Source: Micromonospora sonchi
GTDB taxonomy: Bacteria; Actinomycetota; Actinomycetes; Mycobacteriales; Micromonosporaceae
NCBI RefSeq assembly: GCF_014646235.1
Contig: NZ_BMNB01000011.1
Coordinates: forward strand, 124,001 to 188,000
DNA: 64,000 bases
Direction of reading: 5' to 3'
In this document: positions 19,412 to 28,530 of the stretch, piece after piece
Numbering within the stretch: position 1 is the stretch's first letter
Layout of the letters: the number at the start of each line of letters is the position of its first letter
Position numbers and translations under genes: made by a program
Notes under the pieces: generated by a model
What the model was told of the DNA's origin: nothing
The model's input: the letters and a program-made list of their open reading frames with translations, nothing else
The model's database searches: none

Positions 19412-20388
19412 GACCGCCCCCGTCGGCCGTCGCGCTCGCCCTGGTCACCCTCGGCGGAGCCGCCTCGGCCGCGCAGGGCGCGATCAACGCCGAACTCGGC
19501 CAGCGGGTCGGCAACGCCACCCTGGGCGCCCTCGTCAACAACCTCGGCGGGACCCTGCTGATCCTGGTCGGGCTGCTGGTGCTGCCGTCGATGCGCACCG
19601 GGCTGGTCGCGCTGCGGCGGGCCCGGCTGCCCTGGTGGTCGTACCTGGGCGGGTTGGGTGGGGCGGCCATCGTGCTGGTCGCCGCGTACGCCGTCCCGGT
19701 GCTGGGCGTCGCGGTGTTCACCATCGCGCAGGTCGCCGGCAACGGTTTCGGCGGGTTGGCGTCGGACCGGGCCGGCCTCGCCCCGGTGGGTCGGCTGCCG
19801 CTCAGCCCGCCCCGGGTGGCCGGGGCGTTGCTCGGGATGGCGGCGGTGGCCCTGGCCCAGGTCGGCCAGCCCGTCGGTGACCTGGCCGTCGGCGTGCTCC
19901 TACTCACGGTGGCCGCCGGGATCGGTGTCGCGTTGCAGACCGCGCTCAACGGGCGGATCTCCGCGGCCGGCTCGGCCGCCGCCGGGGTCGCGGTGAACTT
20001 CGTCGTCGCTACGCCGGCGGTGCTGCTCGTCGCGGCGCTCGCCGGCGCGTTCACCGGCCCGCCGGTGAGCTGGCCGACCGGCTGGCACCTCTACCTCGGT
20101 GGGCTGCTCGGCGTCGGCATCGTGGCCAGTCTGGTGCTGGGGGTACGCGCGGCCGGCGTGCTGCGTACCGGCCTCGCTCTGGTCGGCGGGCAACTCGCCG
20201 GCGCGCTGCTGCTGGACGTGCTGCTGCCGGACGGGCCGGGAGCCCGGCTGCCGGTGCTGGCCGGTGCGCTGCTCACCCTGCTCGCGGTGCTGATCACCGG
20301 CCGCCGGTCCCGCCCGGCCCCGCCCGAGGCCGGCCTCCGTGTGGCGCCGGACGCTGCGCCGGCGCGGGATGACAGACTGGTGCCATGA
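19408..20388 (+). CDS. DMT-type (YdcZ/DUF606) inner-membrane transporter
   Basis: A 326-residue protein with about ten hydrophobic helices in two similar halves. Each half opens with an A-x-G-x-(I/L)-N pattern (AAQGAINAELGQRVGNATLGALVNN in two parts near residues 18-42, and GVALQTALNGRISAA). This duplicated pattern is typical of the YdcZ/DUF606 branch of drug/metabolite transporters. The C-terminal 30 residues are cytosolic and Arg/Pro-rich. The GTG start overlaps the hisG stop (GTGA), but nothing ties it to histidine. Confidence 0.85.
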   Translation: MRPPPSAVALALVTLGGAASAAQGAINAELGQRVGNATLGALVNNLGGTLLILVGLLVLPSMRTGLVALRRARLPWWSYLGGLGGAAIVLVAAYAVPVLGVAVFTIAQVAGNGFGGLASDRAGLAPVGRLPLSPPRVAGALLGMAAVALAQVGQPVGDLAVGVLLLTVAAGIGVALQTALNGRISAAGSAAAGVAVNFVVATPAVLLVAALAGAFTGPPVSWPTGWHLYLGGLLGVGIVASLVLGVRAAGVLRTGLALVGGQLAGALLLDVLLPDGPGARLPVLAGALLTLLAVLITGRRSRPAPPEAGLRVAPDAAPARDDRLVP

Positions 20389-20900
20389 GCGAGCGGCAGG
20401 AGGCAGCACTGCCGGGTTCCGGCCCGGCGGTCGGCACCGACGTGATCACTCTTCGACCCCGGCGCATCCGGCTGGTCTGCTGGAGTTCGGCGGTCGTGCT
20501 GGTGGTGCTGTTCGCGGTGATCGCCACCACGCTGACCGGGCCCACCGGAAACGGCTTCGGCACCTTCCAGCGTGGTGACCAGTTGGCCATGATCGGGCTC
20601 GGCATTCTCTTCGCCCTCGGTTCCCTGCTCTTCACCCGTCCGCGGGTGGAGGCGGACGCGCGCGGCATCCGGGTTCGCAACGTGTTCGGCTCGTACGAGC
20701 TGCCCTGGGAGGTCGTCCGGGGGATCCGGTTCGACCGGGGTGCCCCGTGGGCGGCCCTGGAGCTGTACGACGACGATCTGCTGCCGGTGGTCGCGCTCCA
20801 GGCCGCCGACAAGCAGCTCGCCGTCGACGGGGTCCGCGCCCTGCGCCGGCTGCATCAGGCGCATCTGGCCGCCCTCGCCGAGCGCGCCTCGCGTCGCTGA
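20385..20900 (+). CDS. PH-domain membrane protein
   Basis: A 171-residue protein with two transmembrane helices (about residues 30-50 and 64-82). A small bacterial PH-like domain follows, with VEADARGIRVRNVFGSYELPW and VVRGIRFDRG, the pattern of the bPH_6 family common in actinobacteria. The ATG overlaps the upstream stop (ATGA). The function is unknown; such genes are frequent next to ribosome and histidine genes in this group. Confidence 0.82.
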   Translation: MSERQEAALPGSGPAVGTDVITLRPRRIRLVCWSSAVVLVVLFAVIATTLTGPTGNGFGTFQRGDQLAMIGLGILFALGSLLFTRPRVEADARGIRVRNVFGSYELPWEVVRGIRFDRGAPWAALELYDDDLLPVVALQAADKQLAVDGVRALRRLHQAHLAALAERASRR

Positions 20901-20976
20901 TCCGCGTCCGGATTCGTCGCGTCGCTTCCGCAGTGGCGCGCCGCCCCCGGGTTTGGGCGGCGGGTCACCTAGGGTG

Positions 20977-21242
20977 TAGTGTGGTCGAGTCGACCAGGCT
21001 GTCCGCATGCGCGGGTGGCCGTGAAAGTGGAGCGCCCTGCTCCCACCCGAGTCGCCGCCTTCGGTGGCCGGGTCCGGTCCCCGGTTCCGGGCACATCCCG
21101 GTTCCGGATGCACGATCCTGTGATCGTGCCGACCGGTCGAGCGGGCCCTGGCATGTGCCGGGGCCTTCTGCTTTCCGGGCCGGTTCCCAACCGGGGGCCG
21201 CCGGGTCGGCTGACGGATGAAGAACCGACTCGAGGAGGCCCC
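20977..21242 (+). promoter_or_regulatory. infC long leader with attenuator-like hairpin
   Basis: The 342-base gap before infC holds a -10-like TAGTGT (20977-20982), implying a leader of about 250 bases. At 21144-21165 GGCCCTGGCA pairs with TGCCGGGGCC (one G-T pair), followed by TTCTGCTTT. This looks like an intrinsic terminator inside the leader. Such hairpins precede infC in several bacteria and respond to IF3, L20 or translation. The mechanism here is inferred. Confidence 0.5.
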
Positions 21243-21911
21243 ATCAGCGTCGAACCACGCGTGAACGAGCAGATCCGGGCACGTGAGGTCCGACTGGTCG
21301 GCCCCGAGGGTGAGCAGGTGGGCATCGTCCCGCTGGAGCGCGCCCTTCAGCTGGCCGCGGACGTCGATCTGGACCTGGTCGAGGTAGCGCCGATGGCGCG
21401 CCCGCCGGTGTGCAAGCTCATGGACTTCGGCAAGTTCAAGTACGAGAGCGCACTGAAGGCGCGCGAAGCGCGGCGTAACCAGCAGCAGACCGTCATCAAG
21501 GAGATGAAGCTCCGGCCGAAGATCGATCCGCACGACTACGAGACCAAGAAGGGTCACGTGGTGCGGTTCCTCAAGGCCGGCGACAAGGTCAAGGTGACGA
21601 TCATGTTCCGTGGCCGCGAGCAGAGCCGCCCGGAGCTGGGCTACCGGCTCCTGCGCCGGCTCGAGTCCGAGATCACGGAACTGGGATATGTCGAGTCCGC
21701 TCCGAAGCAGGACGGCCGAAACATGATCATGGTTCTCGCTCCGCATCGGGCCGTGAAGGCCTCCGCGGTCGCCGCCACGGCCTCCCGTGGCGGACCCCGG
21801 GAGCGGACCGCGGAGGAGCCCGCCGACGCGGTGGCCGCCGAGTCTACGGCGACCAGTGAGAGCGCAGCAGCCGGTGAGACCGGCATGACCGCTGACACCA
21901 ACGGTCAGTAA
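21243..21911 (+). CDS. infC: Translation initiation factor IF-3 (ATC start)
   Basis: IF3 binds the 30S subunit and rejects wrong start codons and tRNAs. Similarity begins at [19 protein letters not shown], directly after an ATC codon at 21243 that has GAGGAGG four bases upstream. No ATG/GTG/TTG fits that site; the in-frame GTG at 21261 has no ribosome site. AUU/AUC starts in infC are known to let IF3 repress itself. Both domains are complete: N-terminal to about residue 80, linker [12 protein letters not shown]-terminal [17 protein letters not shown]. The last 45 residues are an Ala/Glu/Thr-rich tail absent from short IF3s. Confidence 0.93.
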   Translation: MSVEPRVNEQIRAREVRLVGPEGEQVGIVPLERALQLAADVDLDLVEVAPMARPPVCKLMDFGKFKYESALKAREARRNQQQTVIKEMKLRPKIDPHDYETKKGHVVRFLKAGDKVKVTIMFRGREQSRPELGYRLLRRLESEITELGYVESAPKQDGRNMIMVLAPHRAVKASAVAATASRGGPRERTAEEPADAVAAESTATSESAAAGETGMTADTNGQ

Positions 21912-21930
21912 CAGGGGAGAAGGCGTACCA

Positions 21931-22125
21931 ATGCCGAAGATGAAGAGCCACACGGGAATGGGCAAGCGGGTCCGTGTGACCGGCAGGGGCAAGATCGTTG
22001 CCGAGCAGGCCGGCAAGCGTCACCTGCTGGAGAAGAAGTCCTCGACCCGGACCCGCCGGCTGACCGGCACGGTCGAGGTGGCCAAGGCTGACGTCAAGCG
22101 CATCAAGAAGATGCTTGGCCGCTGA
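21931..22125 (+). CDS. rpmI: Ribosomal protein L35
   Basis: A 64-residue basic protein of the large subunit. It has the standard start MPKMKSHTGMGKRVRVTG and end VEVAKADVKRIKKMLGR. It lies 19 bases after infC with GGGGAGAAGG upstream, in the conserved infC-rpmI-rplT order. Confidence 0.98.
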   Translation: MPKMKSHTGMGKRVRVTGRGKIVAEQAGKRHLLEKKSSTRTRRLTGTVEVAKADVKRIKKMLGR

Positions 22126-22157
22126 CGCGCGCCACCTGAACCGAAGAAGGAGTTGAG

Positions 22158-22550
22158 ATGGCACGCGTCAAGCGGGCTGTGAACGCCCAGAAGAAGCGTC
22201 GTACCCTGCTGGAGACCGCGAGTGGCTACCGCGGTCAGCGCTCCCGGCTGTACCGCAAGGCCAAGGAGCAGGTGCTGCACTCGATGCAGTACGCCTACCG
22301 GGACCGTCGCGACCGCAAGGGCGACTTCCGGCAGCTGTGGATCCAGCGGATCAACGCGGGCGCCCGCGCCAACGGGATGACCTACAACCGGCTGATCCAG
22401 GGCCTGCGTCTGGCCGGCATCGAGGTCGACCGCAAGATCCTCGCCGACCTGGCCGTCAACGACGCCGCCGCGTTCGCGGCGATCGTCGAGCTGGCCCGGA
22501 CCGCGGTGCAGGCCGAGGGCACCGGCGGCGCGGCGGCCCAGGCCGCCTGA
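22158..22550 (+). CDS. rplT: Ribosomal protein L20
   Basis: A 130-residue 23S rRNA-binding assembly protein. The N-terminal basic tail is [18 protein letters not shown]. The globular domain has [22 protein letters not shown] and [31 protein letters not shown] precedes the ATG. A short Ala/Gly tail follows the usual end. A strong hairpin after the stop ends the operon. Confidence 0.98.
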   Translation: MARVKRAVNAQKKRRTLLETASGYRGQRSRLYRKAKEQVLHSMQYAYRDRRDRKGDFRQLWIQRINAGARANGMTYNRLIQGLRLAGIEVDRKILADLAVNDAAAFAAIVELARTAVQAEGTGGAAAQAA

Positions 22551-22565
22551 TCCCCGCACCACGCG

Positions 22566-22602
22566 GCGAGGCGCCCCTCTTCTCAGACGGGGGGCGCCTC
22601 GC
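22566..22602 (+). terminator. Hairpin terminator after rplT
   Basis: GCGAGGCGCCCC (22566-22577) pairs perfectly with GGGGCGCCTCGC (22591-22602) around a 13-base loop. It has no T-run, as is common for actinomycete terminators. It also lies just upstream of the next gene's start. Confidence 0.7.
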
Positions 22603-22621
22603 GCGCGTGTGCGGTGAGGAC

Positions 22622-23422
22622 ATGATGCCCTTCACACCGCGTACGCCCCGGGTGGTCGCCGCCCGCCGGCTCCAGCGCCGCCGGGAACGCGAGGCCACCG
22701 GCCGGTTCCTGGCCGAGGGACCGCAGGCCGTCCGCGAGGCGCTGGCCCGCCCGCGTACCGTGGTCGAGCTGTTCGGCACCCCCGACGCCCTCGACCGGTA
22801 CGCCGACCTGGCGGCGAGGGCCGCCGGCACCGACGTACCCGTGACCGAGGTGACCGACGAGGCGCTGGCGGCGCTGGCCGAGACCGTCGCCCCGCAGGGC
22901 CTGGTCGCCGTCTGCCGGCACCTCGACGTGCCCCTGGCGACCGCGCTGGCCCGGGCCCCCCGGCTGGTCGCCGTGCTCGCCGGGATCCGTGACCCGGGCA
23001 ACGCCGGCACCGTGCTGCGCACCGCCGACGCGGCCGGCGCCGCCGCGGTGGTCTTCGCCGGGGACGCGGTCGACCCGTACAACGGCAAGTGCGTACGCTC
23101 GTCGGCCGGCAGCCTGTTCCACGTCGACGTGGTCCGCGAACGCGACCCGGCCGCCGTGGTCGCGGCCGCGCGGTCCGCCGGCCTGGCCGTGCTCGCCGCC
23201 ACCGGGTACGGCGAGGAGGACCTCGACGAACTGGCCGACGCCGGCCGGCTCGCCGCACCCACCGCCTGGCTGTTCGGATCCGAGGCGCACGGCCTTTCCG
23301 AGGAGCTGGTCGAGGCCGCCGACGCCCGGGTCCGGGTGCCGCTGCACGGGCGGGCCGAGAGTCTCAACCTGGCTGCGGCCGCGGCGGTCTGCCTGTACGC
23401 TTCAGCGAGAGCGCAGCGCTGA
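22622..23422 (+). CDS. TrmH/SpoU-family RNA 2'-O-methyltransferase
   Basis: A 266-residue SPOUT methyltransferase of the RlmB/TsnR type acting on rRNA or tRNA. An N-terminal substrate-binding domain (about residues 1-95) contains RRLQRRREREATGRFLAEGPQ. The knotted SAM domain follows, with motifs IRDPGNAGTVLRTADAAGA, WLFGSEAHGLSEELVEAAD and RVPLHGRAESLNLAAAAAV. The ATG at 22622 has GGTGAGGAC upstream; a GTG at 22607 is possible. The rRNA target cannot be read. Its place between rplT and pheS is common in actinobacteria. Confidence 0.92.
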   Translation: MMPFTPRTPRVVAARRLQRRREREATGRFLAEGPQAVREALARPRTVVELFGTPDALDRYADLAARAAGTDVPVTEVTDEALAALAETVAPQGLVAVCRHLDVPLATALARAPRLVAVLAGIRDPGNAGTVLRTADAAGAAAVVFAGDAVDPYNGKCVRSSAGSLFHVDVVRERDPAAVVAAARSAGLAVLAATGYGEEDLDELADAGRLAAPTAWLFGSEAHGLSEELVEAADARVRVPLHGRAESLNLAAAAAVCLYASARAQR

Positions 23423-23459
23423 CCCGAGGTCCGGCGCAGAGCACGAGGAGAACGCCCCC

Positions 23460-24703
<1,244 letters not shown>

Positions 24704-24742
24704 GGCGACGGGTACGAGTCACGGAGACGGTGGATCAAAGTC

Positions 24743-27319
24743 ATGCGAGTTTCTGTCAGTTGGCTGCGGGAGTACGTCGACCTTCCCGACCTGTCCGTCG
24801 ACGAGTTGGAGCGGGCCCTGATCGACCTCGGCATCGAGGTCGAGTCCATCGTGGACCTGACCGGCACGGTCACCGGGCAGCTGGTGGTCGGCGAGGTGCT
24901 GGAGATCGAGGAGCTGACCGGCTTCAAGAAGCCGATCCGGTTCTGCCGGGTGAACGTGGGCGCCGCCAACGGCACCGGCGAGCCGCAGGAGATCGTCTGC
25001 GGGGCGCGCAACTTCGCCCCCGGTGACCGGGTGGTGGTGATCCTGCCCGGTGGGGTGCTGCCGGGCGGCTTCGCGATCGGCGCGCGCAGGACGTACGGGC
25101 GCAACTCCAACGGCATGATCTGCTCGGCGAAGGAGCTGGGGCTGGGCGACGACCACTCCGGCATCCTGGTGCTGCCCGAGCACGTCGTCGCCGAGCCCGG
25201 CGACGACGCGCGTCCGGTGGTCGGCCTCGACGACATCATCGTCGAGGTGGAGATCACCCCGGACCGGGGCTACCAGATGTCGCTGCGCGGGCTGGCCCGC
25301 GAGCTGGCGCACGCCCTCGGCGTCGACTACTCCGACCGGGGCCGGATGCCCGCGACGGCCGGCACGGCCGAACCGGCGTACCCGGTCGAGGTGCGTGACC
25401 CGGTCGGCTGCGACCGGTACGCGGCCCGGATGGTGCGCGGCGTCGACCCGACGGCGCAGTCCCCGGAGTGGATGCAGCGGCGGCTCACCATCGCCGGCAT
25501 CCGCAGCATCTCGCTGCCGGTCGACATCACCAACTACGTGATGCTCGAACTCGGCCAGCCGATGCACGCCTTCGACGCGGACCGGATCGCTGGCCCGCTG
25601 GTGATCCGGCGGGCGGTACCGGGGGAGAAGCTGACCACGCTCGACGGGGTGACCCGCGCGCTCGCGGCCGAGGACATGGTCATCTGCGACACCGGGCTGC
25701 CGAACCCGCTCGCCGGTGAAGGCGAGGGCATGCCGATCTCGCTCGCCGCCGTGATGGGCGGGGAGACCAGCGAGGTCCTGCCGAGCACCGTCAACGTGCT
25801 CTTCGAGGCCGCGCACTGGGACCCGGCGATGGTGGGGCGCACCGCGCGCCGGCACAAGCTGTTCAGCGAGGCCGCCAAGCGCTGGGAACGGGGGGTGGAC
25901 CCGGCCCTGCCACTGGTCGCCCTGGACCGGGCGGTCGCGCTGCTCACCGGGTACGCGGGCGGCACCGCCAGCGACGAGGTGCTGGACATCGACCACGTCC
26001 GGGCGCGTACCCCGGTCACCATGCCGGTCGACCTGCCCAGCCGGCGGGTCGGCGTGGACTACCCGCCGGCCCGGGTGGTCGCGCTGCTGGAACAGGTCGG
26101 CTGCACCGTGGCCCGGGGCACCGACCGGCTGACCGAGGATCCGGGTGAGGTGGGGGTCTCCGCCGGTGGTGGCGAGACGCTCGCCGTCACCCCGCCGACC
26201 TGGCGGCCCGACCTGACCGATCCGGCCGACCTGGTCGAGGAGGTGGTCCGGCTCGACGGGTACGACCATGTGCCGTCGCTGCTGCCGACCGCGCCGCCCG
26301 GCCGGGGGCTGACCTGGCAGCAGCGGCGCAACCGGGCGGTGTCCCGGTCGCTGGCCGAGCGGGGCTACGTCGAGGTCCTGGCGCACCCGTTCGTCTCCGC
26401 CGAGCTGGCCGACCGGTTCGGCCTGCCCGCCGACGATCCGCGCCGGCAGGCGGTGCGGCTGGCCAACCCGCTGTCGGAGGAGGAGCCGCTGCTGCGCACC
26501 ACGCTGCTCGGCCCGCTGCTGGGCATCGTGCAGCGCAACCTCGGTCGTGGGCTGCGGGATCTGGCCCTCTACGAGATCGGCGCGGTCTTCCAGCCGCGAC
26601 CGGGCGCGGGCCGCCCGCCGACGATGGGGGTGGACCGGCGGCCCACCGACGCGGAGTTCGCCGCCGCCGACGCGGTGGTCCCGCACCAGCCCCGGCACGT
26701 GGCCGTCGTGCTGACCGGCGAGCTCGAGCCGGCCGGCTGGTGGGGCCCCGGCCGCCCGGCCGGCTGGGCGGACGCCGTCGAGGCGGGCCGGGAGGTCCTC
26801 GCCGCTGCCGGGGTGCCGCCGGAGCGGGTGCGGGTGCGGGCCGCCGCGTACGCCCCCTGGCACCCGGGACGCTGTGCCGAACTGCTGGTCGACGGGACGG
26901 TGGTCGGCCACGCCGGCGAACTGCACCCGGCGGTGCTGGCGGCGTTGGAGCTGCCCCGGCGGACCAGCGCCATGGAGCTGGACCTGGACGCGCTGCCGGT
27001 GCCCCCGGTGACGCCCGCGCCGATGGTCTCCGGCTTCCCGCCGGCGTTGATCGACGTGGCGCTGGTGGTGGACGACTCGGTTCCCGCGCAGTCGGTGCAG
27101 CAGGCCCTCACCGAGGGTGCCGGCGAGCTGCTGGAGTCGGTGCGCCTGTTCGACGTGTACGCCTCGGCGCAGTTGGGCGTCGGGCGCAAGTCGCTGGCGT
27201 ACAAGCTCACCTTCCGCGCCCCGGACCGCACCCTCACCAGCGAGGAGGCCGTCGCCGCCCGCGACGCCGCCGTGGCCCGCGCCGCCGAGCGTTTCGGCGC
27301 CACCCTCCGCGGCGGCTGA
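24743..27319 (+). CDS. pheT: Phenylalanyl-tRNA synthetase beta subunit
   Basis: The 858-residue structural and editing partner of PheS. It starts MRVSVSWLREYVDL. An EMAP-like tRNA-binding domain follows at about 40-150, with ICSAKELGLGDDHSGI. The B3/B4 editing domain (about 210-400) contains PVDITNYVMLELGQPMHAFD. B5 has TPPTWRPDLTDPADLVEEV. The core has RGLRDLALYEIGAVF, and a C-terminal anticodon-binding (FDX-ACB) domain has SLAYKLTFRAPDRTLTSEE. All domains look complete. A terminator and two palindromic repeats follow. Confidence 0.97.
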   Translation: MRVSVSWLREYVDLPDLSVDELERALIDLGIEVESIVDLTGTVTGQLVVGEVLEIEELTGFKKPIRFCRVNVGAANGTGEPQEIVCGARNFAPGDRVVVILPGGVLPGGFAIGARRTYGRNSNGMICSAKELGLGDDHSGILVLPEHVVAEPGDDARPVVGLDDIIVEVEITPDRGYQMSLRGLARELAHALGVDYSDRGRMPATAGTAEPAYPVEVRDPVGCDRYAARMVRGVDPTAQSPEWMQRRLTIAGIRSISLPVDITNYVMLELGQPMHAFDADRIAGPLVIRRAVPGEKLTTLDGVTRALAAEDMVICDTGLPNPLAGEGEGMPISLAAVMGGETSEVLPSTVNVLFEAAHWDPAMVGRTARRHKLFSEAAKRWERGVDPALPLVALDRAVALLTGYAGGTASDEVLDIDHVRARTPVTMPVDLPSRRVGVDYPPARVVALLEQVGCTVARGTDRLTEDPGEVGVSAGGGETLAVTPPTWRPDLTDPADLVEEVVRLDGYDHVPSLLPTAPPGRGLTWQQRRNRAVSRSLAERGYVEVLAHPFVSAELADRFGLPADDPRRQAVRLANPLSEEEPLLRTTLLGPLLGIVQRNLGRGLRDLALYEIGAVFQPRPGAGRPPTMGVDRRPTDAEFAAADAVVPHQPRHVAVVLTGELEPAGWWGPGRPAGWADAVEAGREVLAAAGVPPERVRVRAAAYAPWHPGRCAELLVDGTVVGHAGELHPAVLAALELPRRTSAMELDLDALPVPPVTPAPMVSGFPPALIDVALVVDDSVPAQSVQQALTEGAGELLESVRLFDVYASAQLGVGRKSLAYKLTFRAPDRTLTSEEAVAARDAAVARAAERFGATLRGG

Positions 27320-27381
27320 GGTGTAAGGAAGGGCCCCTTCTTAACGCCTGGTGCATAGGAAGGGGCCCTTCTTAACGCCCT
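27320..27381. repeat. Two tandem copies of a GGGCCC-centred palindromic repeat
   Basis: Two near-identical units of about 31 bases (cores 27324-27347 and 27354-27378) each contain AGGAAGGGGCCCTTCTTAA or a one-base variant, followed by CGCC. Each core is itself a near-perfect palindrome. They begin right after the pheT stop. I recall this motif as a dispersed intergenic element in Micromonosporaceae; that needs a genome count. Confidence 0.8.
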
Positions 27382-27391
27382 GGCACCGCTC

Positions 27392-27415
27392 GCCGGGCTC
27401 TGGCCCGGCTTTGTT
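27392..27415 (+). terminator. Rho-independent-like terminator after pheT
   Basis: GCCGGGC pairs with GCCCGGC around a four-base TCTG loop and is followed by TTTGTT. This is one of the few hairpins in the window with a T-run. It ends the pheST transcript before argC. Confidence 0.8.
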
Positions 27416-27440
27416 CCGGGGGAGACCGTTGGGGCGAGCC

Positions 27441-27470
27441 TTGTCATTTCCATGCGGTCGGCCGTATGAC
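27441..27470 (+). promoter_or_regulatory. Candidate argC promoter
   Basis: TTGTCA (27441-27446) and TATGAC (27465-27470) are 18 bases apart, a fair sigma-70-type match in an AT-richer stretch. Transcription would start near 27477, giving a leader of about 50 bases before argC. Confidence 0.5.
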
Positions 27471-27503
27471 CTTGCATCGTCTGCCTTTTCGCTGTTAGCC
27501 TTC

Positions 27504-27521
27504 GCTGCATAGTCATGCGGA
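27504..27521 (+). promoter_or_regulatory. Candidate ARG box (ArgR operator)
   Basis: The palindrome TGCATAGTCATGCG, with GCAT and ATGC four bases apart, resembles ARG box half-sites (TGCAT). A weaker TTGCATCGTCTGC lies at about 27472. The argR gene is in the same operon, so autoregulation is plausible. Binding is inferred. Confidence 0.5.
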
Positions 27522-27528
27522 GGTAGGT

Positions 27529-28530
27529 ATGGGAATTCGGATCGCTGTGGCCGGGGCGAGCGGCTACGCCGGGGGTGAGCTGCTTCGCCTGCTCGCCGGG
27601 CATCCCGAGTTCGACCTGGTCGCCGCCACCGCGCACAGTCAGGCGGGGCAGCGCGTCGACGCGGTGCACCCACAGCTCACCGGGCTGGACCTGACGTTCG
27701 CGCAGACCACGGCGGACGTGTTGGCCGACGCCGACCTGGTCTTTCTCGCCCTGCCGCACGGCGAGTCCGCGGCCCTGGCGGCGCAGTTGCCCGCCGGGGT
27801 CCGGGTCGTCGACCTCGGCGCGGACCATCGGCTCGCCGACAGTGCCGCCTGGGCCAGCTACTACGGTGGCCCGCACGCCGGCACCTGGACCTACGGGCTG
27901 CCCGAACTGCCTGGCCAGCGCGAGCGGATCGCCGCCGCGACCCGGGTCGCCAGCACCGGCTGCTACGCGGCGACGGTCACTCTGGCCCTCGCGCCGCTGA
28001 TCGCCGCCGGTGCCGCCCAACCCACCGACGTGGTGGTGGTCGCCGCCTCCGGCACCTCCGGTGCGGGCCGGGCCGCCAAGGCGCACCTGCTGGGCAGCGA
28101 GGTGATGGGCGACCTGTCGCCGTACAAGGTGGGCGCCCACCAGCACGTACCGGAGATCAAACAGGCGACCGGGGCCACCGGGCTGTCGTTCACCCCGGTG
28201 CTCGCGCCGATGCCACGCGGCATCCTGGCCACGGTGACCGCGCTGCCCGCCGCCGACACCGACCCACGGGCGGTGCTGGCGCAGGCGTACGCGGACAGCC
28301 CGTTCGTGCACGTGCTGCCCGAGGGCCGGTGGCCGCACACCGCCGCCACCCTCGGCGGCAACTCCTGCCACCTGCAAGCCACCGTCGACGCCGACTCCGG
28401 CCGGCTGATCGTGGTCGCCGCCCTCGACAACCTGGGCAAGGGCGCGGCGGGGCAGGCGGTGCAGAACGCCAACCTGATGTTCGGCCTGCCCGAGACCACG
28501 GGCCTGTCCACCTGGGGAGTCGCCCCGTGA
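27529..28530 (+). CDS. argC: N-acetyl-gamma-glutamyl-phosphate reductase
   Basis: Third step of arginine synthesis, an NADPH-dependent reduction. The 333-residue protein starts IRIAVAGASGYAGGELLRLL (Rossmann loop). It has the catalytic-Cys segment VASTGCYAATVTLAL, SGTSGAGRAAK, and HQHVPEIKQ with the conserved His. The C-terminus has DNLGKGAAGQAVQNANLM. GGAGG lies 5 bases before the ATG. It is first in the arg operon; its stop overlaps argJ by GTGA. Confidence 0.97.
   Translation: MGIRIAVAGASGYAGGELLRLLAGHPEFDLVAATAHSQAGQRVDAVHPQLTGLDLTFAQTTADVLADADLVFLALPHGESAALAAQLPAGVRVVDLGADHRLADSAAWASYYGGPHAGTWTYGLPELPGQRERIAAATRVASTGCYAATVTLALAPLIAAGAAQPTDVVVVAASGTSGAGRAAKAHLLGSEVMGDLSPYKVGAHQHVPEIKQATGATGLSFTPVLAPMPRGILATVTALPAADTDPRAVLAQAYADSPFVHVLPEGRWPHTAATLGGNSCHLQATVDADSGRLIVVAALDNLGKGAAGQAVQNANLMFGLPETTGLSTWGVAP

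Noticed and set aside
24719..26926. Very long open frame on the minus strand across pheT
   Set aside because: It is the mirror of pheT codons in GC-rich DNA. Its composition (Gly/Arg/His/Gln-rich) fits no family, and pheT is complete on the other strand.
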